DNA of 64,000 bases from Nocardioides zhouii (GTDB lineage: Bacteria; Actinomycetota; Actinomycetes; Propionibacteriales; Nocardioidaceae), in assembly GCF_004137345.1 (NCBI RefSeq), contig NZ_SDWV01000001.1, forward strand, positions 186,001-250,000. The letters are read 5' to 3'. Below the pieces are notes generated by a model, which was not told the DNA's origin, ran no database searches, and saw only the letters and a program-made list of their open reading frames with translations. Below are positions 57,611 through 64,000 of this stretch, piece by piece (position 1 is the first letter of the stretch; each line of letters starts with the position of its first letter). The translations under genes were made by a program, and so were the position numbers.

Positions 57611-59281
57611 ATGACCGAGATCTCCGGGCACAGCGGCGAGCTGGCCGTCCACGTCGCGCGCGCCCACGGCGTCGAGACGATGTTCACCCTGTCGGGCGCA
57701 CACGTGTTCCCGATGTACGACGGCGCGGTGAAGACGCAGCAGGAGGGCCAGGGCCCGCCTATCCGGCTGCTCGACGTACGCCACGAGCAGACCGCGGCGT
57801 TCGCCGCGGAGGCCACCGGCAAGCTCACCCGAGTCCCCGGTCTCGCCGTCCTCACCGCCGGTCCGGGCGTCACCAACGGCATCAGCGCCATCGCGCAGGC
57901 CCAGTTCGCGGGCTCGCCGATGGTCGTCGTCGGCGGCCGGGCACCGCAGAACCGTTGGGGCACGGGCTCGCTGCAGGAGCTCGACCAGCCGCCGATCATC
58001 GCGCCGGTCGCCAAGTCCGCGAAGACGCTGATGACCGCCGCCGACGTGGCCCCCGGGATGGACGAGGCCTTCACCCTCGCCCGCTCCAGCCACCGCGGCC
58101 CGGTCTTCGTCGACGTGCCGATGGACGAGTTCTTCAACTCCTCTACCGGCACCCTCGGCTCAGGCGAGGGCACCCGCATCGAGCCCGACACCGACGCCGT
58201 CGAGCGCATCGCGCGGCTCCTCGCGCGGGCACAGCGGCCGGTGCTGATCCTCGGCACCGACGTCTGGGCCGACCACGCCGAGGCCGCCGCACTGCGCTTC
58301 GTCGAGGACCTGGGCATCCCGACCCTGACCAACGGGATGGGCCGCGGCGTCATCCCCGGCGGTCACCGCTCGCTGGTCACCAAGGCCCGCGGCGCGGCCC
58401 TGTCCGGCGCCGACCTGGTCGTGGTCGTCGGCACGCCGCTGGACTTCCGGCTCGGCTACGGCGCCTTCGGCGGTCCGGACAAGAACCCCGACGGTGCCTT
58501 CGCGAAGGTCGTGCACATCGCCGACTCGGCAGCCCAGATCTCCACGCACGCGGAGCTCGCCGACGCGGTCGCCGGCGACCTCACGACCGTCCTCGACGGC
58601 CTCCAGGCCGCGATCGAGCGCGGCGACAAGCCCGACTGGCGCGCGTGGGCCGACCGGCTCGCCGACCAGGTGAAGGTCGCCGCCGCCCGCGACGCCGAGC
58701 TGCTGACCGCCGAGGCCGACCCGATCCACCCGGCCCGGATCTACGGCGAGCTCGTCCCCCGGCTGGCCGACGACTCGGTCGTGATCGGCGATGGTGGCGA
58801 CTTCGTCTCGTTCGCCGGCAAGTACGTCGAGCCGCAGCGCCCCGGCGGCTGGCTCGACCCCGGCCCGTACGGCTGCCTGGGCGCTGGTCTCGGTGCCGCC
58901 ATCGCCGCCCGGATCGCTCGCCCCGACGCGCAGGTCACGCTGCTGCTCGGTGACGGCGCGGCCGGCTTCTCGCTGATGGACGTCGACACCCTCGTGCGCC
59001 ACGACCTGCCGGTCGTCATGGTGATGGGCAACAACTCCGCCTGGGGGCTGGAGAAGGGCCCGATGCAGATGCTCTACGGCTACGACGTCATCGCCGACCT
59101 CGGCCAGCGCACGCCGTACGACGACGTGGTCAAGGCGCTCGGTGGCGCGGGCGAGACGGTCACCGACCCGAAGCAGATCGGCCCGGCCCTCGACCGCGCG
59201 TACGCGTCGGGCGTGCCCTACCTCGTCAACGTGATCACCGACGTCGAGGCGGCCTACCCGCGCAGCACCTTCGGCATCTGA
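57611..59281 (+). CDS. TPP-dependent enzyme of the acetolactate synthase family (IlvG-like)
   Basis: A 556-residue three-domain TPP enzyme. The TPP-activating glutamate is Glu59 (DVRHEQTAAF), followed by TAGPGVTNG, the central GRGVIPGGHRSL region and the cofactor-binding GDGAAGF (447-453) with the NNSAWGLEKGP segment. It closely resembles mycobacterial IlvG, an acetolactate-synthase-like protein without a paired regulatory subunit. The true reaction (acetolactate synthesis, or oxalyl- or 2-hydroxyacyl-CoA decarboxylation) is not settled by sequence reading. ATG at 57611, ten bases after DUF2785. Confidence 0.85.
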   Translation: MTEISGHSGELAVHVARAHGVETMFTLSGAHVFPMYDGAVKTQQEGQGPPIRLLDVRHEQTAAFAAEATGKLTRVPGLAVLTAGPGVTNGISAIAQAQFAGSPMVVVGGRAPQNRWGTGSLQELDQPPIIAPVAKSAKTLMTAADVAPGMDEAFTLARSSHRGPVFVDVPMDEFFNSSTGTLGSGEGTRIEPDTDAVERIARLLARAQRPVLILGTDVWADHAEAAALRFVEDLGIPTLTNGMGRGVIPGGHRSLVTKARGAALSGADLVVVVGTPLDFRLGYGAFGGPDKNPDGAFAKVVHIADSAAQISTHAELADAVAGDLTTVLDGLQAAIERGDKPDWRAWADRLADQVKVAAARDAELLTAEADPIHPARIYGELVPRLADDSVVIGDGGDFVSFAGKYVEPQRPGGWLDPGPYGCLGAGLGAAIAARIARPDAQVTLLLGDGAAGFSLMDVDTLVRHDLPVVMVMGNNSAWGLEKGPMQMLYGYDVIADLGQRTPYDDVVKALGGAGETVTDPKQIGPALDRAYASGVPYLVNVITDVEAAYPRSTFGI

Positions 59282-59284
59282 GCC

Positions 59285-59764
59285 ATGGACCTGCGTCGCA
59301 TCCGGCCGCACGAACTGAATGCCGCGGGCGACGTGTGCGTCGCGGCGTACGAGCCGTTCCTCACGAGCGCGGAGGACTTCTACCGCGAGCGGCTGCGCGA
59401 CGTCGCGACCCGCGATGCGCAGGCCGAGGTGTGGGTGGCCGTCGACGACGAGCGGGTGCTCGGTCTCGTGACCTACTGCCCGCCGGGGTCGCCGTGGCGG
59501 GAGATCGGCCGGGACGACGAGGGCGAGTTCCGGATGCTCGCGGTCGATCCGGCCGCCCAGGGCTCCGGTGCCGGCACCGCGCTGGCCCGCATGTGCGAGG
59601 AGCGAGCGCGTGAGCACGGCGCCACCGGCATGGCGTTGTCGTCCCTCGCCGAGATGACCGGAGCCCACCGGATCTACGCCCGGCTCGGCTACGACCGCGC
59701 GCCGGTGCGGGACTGGTCACCCACGCCCGAGGTGCACCTGCTCGCCTTCAGCAAGGCCCTCTAG
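59285..59764 (+). CDS. GNAT-family N-acetyltransferase
   Basis: A 159-residue acetyltransferase with the acetyl-CoA pyrophosphate loop VDPAAQGSGAGTALARMC (about 87-104) and an IYARLGYDRAPV motif near the C-terminus. Substrate unknown. ATG at 59285, three bases after the IlvG-like stop, indicating one transcript. Its TAG stop overlaps the stop of the convergent membrane protein gene in a shared CTAG. Confidence 0.88.
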   Translation: MDLRRIRPHELNAAGDVCVAAYEPFLTSAEDFYRERLRDVATRDAQAEVWVAVDDERVLGLVTYCPPGSPWREIGRDDEGEFRMLAVDPAAQGSGAGTALARMCEERAREHGATGMALSSLAEMTGAHRIYARLGYDRAPVRDWSPTPEVHLLAFSKAL

Positions 59765-61161
59765 CAGCTGCCCACCGTCGACTGGACCTCGACGTCGTAG
59801 AAGCACACGGTCCCGGTGGGGAAGGCCGCCATCTCGGTGCGCGACACCATCACCCACTTCCACGCCTGCCAGCTCGCGTCCTCCTGCAGGACGACCGTGA
59901 CCAGTGCGCCGTTGCGGGTCAGCCACGTGCGGGTCGGGCCCTCGTCGACGAGGGTGATCTCACCGACCGGCTCGAGTGCCCGCATCCGGTTGCCGTCCTG
60001 GACCAGCACCTGGATGTACGACGGGTCGGAGCCCGACGTCAGGACCAGCGACGCTCCGTCGAAGAAGAGGTCCGTGGGCGCCTGGACGTTGACCTGCGGG
60101 TCGCCGACCTCGAGACCGTGGTTGACCGTACGGCCGTCGTCGCCCTCGACCACCAGGCTCGGGTCGGCGACGGCCTCCAGCCGCGCGGAGAACCCGTAGC
60201 CGTCGGCGTACTCGGCCTGCTCCCCCACGCCGATTGTTTCGTTCGCCACGGGTGTGACGACCGGCAGGTCGTCGACCTGACCAGGGGCGCAGACCACGAA
60301 CGACTCGAGTCCTTGCGCGCGACAACCGGCCTCGACGGGCCGCAGCACGCCGTCCTCGCCGAGCACCCACTCCCACGCGTCCATGACGTAGGTCTCGGGC
60401 CGCATCGTCGTCATGGTGTCGCTGGCGAACTCGTTGACCGAGCGGGCCGAGAAGAGCTTGCCTTCCTCGATCCAGTAGTCGTGGGGCCGGACCATGTCGT
60501 AGAACTCGGCGGCGGTGCCGGGCACGGGCACCTCTCCACGGAGGAGCAGGTCGGCGGACTCGACCGGTGCCTGCACGAGCAGCCCGTCGCGCAGGTCGAA
60601 CACGATCGGGTGGTTGCCCTGCACCGGACCGGAGAAGAGCTCGTCGCGGTAGAGCACCAGCTCCTGGTCGCCGTCGCCGTCCGCGTCGATGGGAGGCAGC
60701 GCGACCGTCCCGATGGTGGTGCCGAGCTCGGCGATCCCGTACGCCTCCTCACCGGTGCTGCTCAGGGTCGTCTGCATCCGGGTGCGGCCGTCGAACGTGT
60801 CGGTCGGCTCGCCGAGGAAGACGACCTTCTCCTTGGCGCCGTCGCCGTCGAGATCGAGGCGGGCCGGCGTGGAGAGGTCGTTGGTCTTCCAGTCCCGCCC
60901 GACGTCGGCGGGCAGCTCGATCGTAGGGGCGTCGGGGTCCGGCTCCGGCGCGAGCCGGTCGGACCGCTCGCGACCGCCCACCCCTTGCAGGACCACTCCG
61001 AGGATGAGCAGGACCACCGCAGCGGTCGCGAGCAGCACCCACGGCGACTGCCAGCGCGGCCGCAGCGGAACGACCGTGGCCAGCGGGGCCAGGTCCTCGG
61101 GACGTACGAGCTCGGCGCGGGCGGCCAGGGCGGCGCGCAGCCGGTCCTCGGTGATGGTCAT
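59761..61161 (-). CDS. Membrane-anchored partner of an ECF sigma factor, with FG-GAP-like motifs
   Basis: A 466-residue protein with a 40-residue cytoplasmic N-terminus, one transmembrane helix (about 41-60) and a large external part. The extracellular domain has two calcium-binding-like loops, DLDGDGAKE (103-111) and DADGDGDQE (159-167), of the FG-GAP/VCBS type, plus cysteines near the end. ATG overlaps the sigma stop by four bases. The layout suggests an anti-sigma or signal-sensing role, but no zinc-binding anti-sigma motif is seen in the N-terminus. Confidence 0.7.
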   Translation of the reverse strand: MTITEDRLRAALAARAELVRPEDLAPLATVVPLRPRWQSPWVLLATAAVVLLILGVVLQGVGGRERSDRLAPEPDPDAPTIELPADVGRDWKTNDLSTPARLDLDGDGAKEKVVFLGEPTDTFDGRTRMQTTLSSTGEEAYGIAELGTTIGTVALPPIDADGDGDQELVLYRDELFSGPVQGNHPIVFDLRDGLLVQAPVESADLLLRGEVPVPGTAAEFYDMVRPHDYWIEEGKLFSARSVNEFASDTMTTMRPETYVMDAWEWVLGEDGVLRPVEAGCRAQGLESFVVCAPGQVDDLPVVTPVANETIGVGEQAEYADGYGFSARLEAVADPSLVVEGDDGRTVNHGLEVGDPQVNVQAPTDLFFDGASLVLTSGSDPSYIQVLVQDGNRMRALEPVGEITLVDEGPTRTWLTRNGALVTVVLQEDASWQAWKWVMVSRTEMAAFPTGTVCFYDVEVQSTVGSC

Positions 61162-61658
61162 CGCTCCTCCTCCATGGCCTTCTCCAGGGCGACCAGCGCG
61201 CGGCTGGCCGTCGACTTCACGGTGCCCTGGCTGATCCCCAGCGTCCGGGCGATGTCCGCCTCGCTCAGGTCGGACCAGTAGCGCAGCACCAGCACCTCGC
61301 GCTGCCGTGGCGCGAGGCGGTGGAGCGCCGCGATCACCTCGCGGTGCTCCTCGGCCAGCACCGCGGTGTCCTCGGGCGAGGGCGGCGACAGGTCGTGGGG
61401 TGGCGAGTACCCCCGCGCCGTACGTCGTCGGCGCAGCGCCGAGCGCGCGGTGTTGACCACTGCGACCCGGAGGTAGGCCAACGCCTTCGACGGGTCCTTG
61501 ACCGCGTCGGGACGCCGGGCGAGCGCGGCGAACGCGTCCTGCACCACGTCCTCCGCCGACGCGACGTCGTCGACCAGCAGGACCGCGAGGCGTACGAGCG
61601 GCAGCCGGTGGGCGGCGTAGAGCTCGGTGATGTCCACTGCCGGCTCCGCAGTCACCAT
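61158..61658 (-). CDS. ECF sigma factor, SigE-like family
   Basis: A 166-residue sigma factor with region 2 (LVDDVASAEDVVQDAFAALA) and region 4 (LAPRQREVLVLRYWSDLSEA and IARTLGISQGTVKSTASRAL), the signature of the SigE (sigma-70 family, group 4) type common in actinobacteria. ATG at 61658 is chosen because GAGGG lies eight bases upstream; ATG at 61694 would add 12 residues but has no ribosome-binding site. Operon with the membrane protein downstream. Divergent from the thioesterase gene. Confidence 0.9.
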   Translation of the reverse strand: MVTAEPAVDITELYAAHRLPLVRLAVLLVDDVASAEDVVQDAFAALARRPDAVKDPSKALAYLRVAVVNTARSALRRRRTARGYSPPHDLSPPSPEDTAVLAEEHREVIAALHRLAPRQREVLVLRYWSDLSEADIARTLGISQGTVKSTASRALVALEKAMEEER

Positions 61659-61762
61659 GCCGATCGCCCTCGTCCCGGCCGCCCTCGTGCTCATGTCTGG
61701 TAGACGTGTGTCAGTCCCTCAGGTTGCCCCATCGACGCAGAATTTCCCCGGAAGGCCCGCAC

Positions 61763-62140
61763 ATGCCGCACCTCGAGCCCGCCACGCTCGCGTACACCGT
61801 CACCGACGACGACACCGCCGCGGCCGTCGGCAGCGGCTCGCTGCCGGTCCTCGGGACGCCGCGCCTCCTCGCCTGGCTCGAGGCCGCCACCTGCGCCAGC
61901 CTCGAGCCGACCCTCGCCGAGGGCTCCACCAGCGTGGGCACCCGCATGCAGGTCGAGCACCTCGCCGCCAGCCCCGTCGGCGCCGAGGTCGAGGTCAGCG
62001 CGTCGAGTGCGTACGTCGACGGCCGGCTCCACCGCTTCACGGTGAGCGCCCGCGACACCACCACCGGCAAGGTGCTCGCCGCCGGCGAGATCACCCGCGT
62101 CGTGGTCGACGCGGAACGGTTCCTCTCCCGGCTCGGCTGA
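61763..62140 (+). CDS. FlK-like thioesterase
   Basis: A 125-residue hotdog-fold protein related to fluoroacetyl-CoA thioesterase. The Thr and Glu of LGTPRLLAWLEAAT and the His of QVEHLAASPVG correspond to the FlK catalytic triad Thr42/Glu50/His76 as I recall it. Most such homologues act on ordinary acyl-CoAs. ATG at 61763, preceded by GGAAGG. The gene ends the regular high-GC part of the window. Confidence 0.85.
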   Translation: MPHLEPATLAYTVTDDDTAAAVGSGSLPVLGTPRLLAWLEAATCASLEPTLAEGSTSVGTRMQVEHLAASPVGAEVEVSASSAYVDGRLHRFTVSARDTTTGKVLAAGEITRVVVDAERFLSRLG

Positions 62141-62543
62141 GCTCGATGCTGCCGTGACGAGTGACGCATGCGCTCGGAGAGCCGTCCGGCCGGGGCTGGG
62201 TGTGCTGCGGACGGAGAGTTAGGGCATTGCCCCACTCCGCCCAGAATGACGCGGGGCAAGAAGCCGATCACCGCAACCGGCATCACTTCCTGGTCTGATC
62301 CGCCAGCCAGAAGAGGTGCGGAGAATGGGGGCCACGGCACTTAGTGCGGGCGTTCGGCCTGATCCCAACGGTGCTATGGCACCGCCATCCACGCGTGGGT
62401 TGCTTATTGCGCTGAGCGTTGGACCGGATGAGCACTCGGGTGCCCACCAGATGTGCGCCGGCGACAAGGCGCGCAGGCCAAGCAGCGGGGTGCTTATTGC
62501 GCTGGGCCCACGACCTTCGAGACGGATCGGAGCTCGGCCCCGA
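62141..62543. other. 403-bp gene-free stretch at the border of a lower-GC segment
   Basis: No coding frame here has a convincing start, ribosome-binding site or codon pattern. It contains the 14-bp direct repeat described separately. Base composition drops noticeably from here to the right end. I see no integrase, tRNA or long inverted repeat. Confidence 0.6.
62401..62504. repeat. 14-bp direct repeat, copies 90 bp apart
   Basis: TGCTTATTGCGCTG occurs at 62401-62414 and again exactly at 62491-62504. Both copies follow a G-rich tetranucleotide and are followed by (A/G)G. The sequence between them is not repeated. It could be a pair of binding sites or a remnant of recombination at the island border. 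Confidence 0.6.
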
Positions 62544-63323
62544 TCAACGATCGCTTCGCTGCTCGATGGGATCGGGATCAGTCTCGACTCGATCCAATCC
62601 CAGAAGCTTCCCCAGTTCGGTCAGCAGGTCGCCGGTCAGCACGGACGGGTTTGCCTCCAACGCTTCGATGATGCCCTTGACCTGTTGCGGCGGGAGTTCA
62701 GCGAGCGTCCGTTGCAGCTCACCAAGAGCTTCTCCGTCAACAATGTTGGCGTTGGAAACGAGCTTGATCTGCTCTTCGCTGAAGGCCCGCGCCGCGAGGG
62801 CAGCAAGATAGCGGGCCTGCGCCTCCGCGCTGCTCATGTCTGTTCGGTAGACCTCTTCGGCGACAGCCAACTCCTGCCCCGAGTCCACCACCATCGCCTC
62901 AAGCACGATGGGGTGTTTGGCGGCTTCCTTGACGGCCTTGCGTGCAGCCTTCTTGGACTTGCGCTCAGCCTTTCTCGCTCTGCGAGCCTCAATGGCCGGG
63001 CGAGCCTTCTCGTGCCATAACCGCTTGGCATGGGGTGTAGCCACTGCGACTAGCAGGATCACTACCTTCGCAACCAGCTCGGCGTTCTCTTCCCGCTCAC
63101 GCTCGCGCCGACGCTCGTATTCCTCGTCGTACACGGAGACCGGCTCGTAGGCGAAGACGGGTTCAAGCTCCGAGTCGTCCTGCCTCTCATCAGGGATGAA
63201 TCGTGCGCTCCCCTTGAGGTTGCCCTCGCTGTCGAAGAGGTTCTGATGAAGCCCGCCCTCCTTCTTCTTGCCAGGAGTTAGGTCGTCATCGTCGTACTCG
63301 TACCGGCCCTTGATGCTAGCCAC
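62544..63323 (-). CDS. Hypothetical protein with one membrane segment and basic coiled coil
   Basis: A 259-residue protein of no family I recognise. Residues 1-70 are acidic and low in structure (YEYDDDDLTPGKKKEGG). A short charged helix (YERRREREREE) leads into one hydrophobic segment at about 83-97 (AKVVILLVAVATPHA). A strongly basic Lys/Ala/Arg stretch follows at about 105-135, then a helical C-terminal half containing GELQRTLAELPPQQV. GTG start at 63323 with GAGGTG upstream. Codon use is less GC3-rich than neighbours, suggesting horizontal acquisition. Confidence 0.6.
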   Translation of the reverse strand: MASIKGRYEYDDDDLTPGKKKEGGLHQNLFDSEGNLKGSARFIPDERQDDSELEPVFAYEPVSVYDEEYERRREREREENAELVAKVVILLVAVATPHAKRLWHEKARPAIEARRARKAERKSKKAARKAVKEAAKHPIVLEAMVVDSGQELAVAEEVYRTDMSSAEAQARYLAALAARAFSEEQIKLVSNANIVDGEALGELQRTLAELPPQQVKGIIEALEANPSVLTGDLLTELGKLLGLDRVETDPDPIEQRSDR

Positions 63324-63582
63324 GGGGCACCTCGGGCATGAGGTCGCACGGTGGGTGCCGCGCGGCAGTCTGGGGGTCGCCGGTCATGGATCGACTCTAC
63401 TTGCGACCTCCGGAATACCGACGGCCGAAGCGTGCAGAGCCGGGCCCAGGACGGCTGGTGCGTCGGCTCAACAGTCGCGTGGCGGGTTGACGGGTTCACC
63501 CACCCTCAGCCGCTTGCCTCGCTCCTACTGTCACGGGTTCGAATCACTAAGAGAATGATGGCGGAGGCGCCTGCGACGGAGG

Positions 63583-64000
63583 CTAAGCGATAGCCGTAGC
63601 GTCCGAGTCCGTTGCCTTGCACATGCGCTCAAAGTGCTCAGGGTCGGCAAACCTCAAGAACTCCATGCACCTGCGGATCTGCCCGTGAATGGCGCGGGAA
63701 TCCAGCACATCCACGCTCTCGCTTCCTTCGCCATGGGAATAGCGATTGCAGAAGTCATAGACGTCTCGATACGGGTTGGAGGAAAGGTCTCCACCCATGA
63801 GGTCCTCAAGCCGCTGGTCAAAGGTGCCGAGGTGCGGAGCCTTGTAGCTGGCGAACACCTCGAGGACACGACGCGCCGCATTGGGGAGCAGGAACAGCCG
63901 GTCGTGATCAGTGCCGTCGACCACGCCGTCCATCACCTTGGCGAAGAGGTAGGCGTACTCGCTGGTGTGCTTCACCAGGGTTGGCGGAAGGGGTGCGACC
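63583..64000 (-). CDS. C-terminal fragment of an AAA_13-like ATPase (runs off the right edge)
   Basis: The frame is open to the window end and stops at 63583, giving the last 138 or so residues of a larger protein. The pattern LVKHTSEYAYLFAKVM, LPNAARRVLEVFASYK, then YDFCNRYSHGEG and AIHGQIRRCMEFLRFADPEHFERM resembles the extreme C-terminus of AAA_13 family ATPases, including RloC-type anticodon nucleases, where the N-terminal part holds the ABC-type ATPase. Without that part the call is tentative. An internal GTG at 63975 is probably not the start. Lower GC than the rest of the window. Confidence 0.55.
   Translation of the reverse strand, partial: VAPLPPTLVKHTSEYAYLFAKVMDGVVDGTDHDRLFLLPNAARRVLEVFASYKAPHLGTFDQRLEDLMGGDLSSNPYRDVYDFCNRYSHGEGSESVDVLDSRAIHGQIRRCMEFLRFADPEHFERMCKATDSDATAIA

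Noticed and set aside
54076..58353. A 1425-codon minus-strand frame spanning GH35, DUF2785 and the IlvG-like gene
   Set aside because: It crosses three well-supported plus-strand genes and has the composition of an antisense shadow.
62316..63020. A 234-codon plus-strand frame in the low-GC segment, with a repeated (L/V)LIAL motif
   Set aside because: The repeated motif comes from the 14-bp DNA repeat; the opposite frame (62544-63323) has a better start and more protein-like sequence. Not fully excluded.

Overview
The window is a high-GC (roughly 70% by eye), gene-dense stretch of an actinobacterial chromosome. Separate atpF and atpH, the order atp / wecA / sua5 / prmC / prfA / rpmE / rho / thrB / thrC / hom / lysA / argS, a fused 2-oxoglutarate dehydrogenase (Kgd), WhiB1, a UsfX-like anti-sigma factor and a nickel superoxide dismutase all point to Actinomycetia. 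A Nocardioides-like (Propionibacteriales) organism is my best guess from gene order and sequence style. There is no rRNA, no CRISPR array and no recognisable insertion sequence.

Layout. 1-7.4 kb: F1Fo ATP synthase operon on the minus strand, with two small assembly-type membrane proteins at its head and only the first codons of atpC at the left edge. 7.5-20 kb: an almost unbroken minus-strand housekeeping run for cell-envelope lipid carrier loading, tRNA modification, translation termination, Rho and threonine/lysine biosynthesis, ending at argS. 20-26.5 kb: a thioesterase, tRNA-Arg(CCG), an LCP/lipoprotein pair, kgd and a 58-aa DUF6104 gene. 26.5-30 kb: a desaturase/reductase pair divergent from a FabR/DesT-type TetR regulator across a perfect inverted repeat. 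30-38.6 kb: assorted oxidoreductases, an Eis-like acetyltransferase, malic enzyme, and nickel SOD with its maturation protease. 38.6-42.2 kb: a regulatory block (UsfX-like anti-sigma, SigB/F-type sigma, WhiB1, PdtaS-like kinase). 42.2-56.7 kb: a LacI-controlled carbohydrate locus made of an oligopeptide-class ABC importer, a very long GH94 phosphorylase, a GH3 and a GH35 enzyme. 56.7-62.1 kb: DUF2785, IlvG-like TPP enzyme, GNAT, an ECF sigma with a membrane partner, and a FlK-like thioesterase. 62.1-64 kb: a stretch of visibly lower GC with a hypothetical membrane protein and the C-terminal end of an AAA_13-like ATPase running off the right edge, probably the border of an accessory island.

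Most notable observations. (1) The rho gene sits at its normal chromosomal position, but the protein lacks the Walker A lysine, the catalytic glutamate, the arginine valve and the R-loop lysine of E. coli Rho, and is shortened at the C-terminus. It looks like a Rho that has lost ATPase-driven translocation. (2) The GH94/GH3/GH35/ABC/LacI locus has the composition expected for uptake and phosphorolysis of beta-1,2-gluco-oligosaccharides, with a candidate operator in its divergent promoter. (3) The desaturase locus carries a DesT/FabR-like regulator and a matching operator. (4) Three convergent gene pairs share a CTAG in which both stop codons overlap. All functional calls rest on reading motifs and context; no database search was run.
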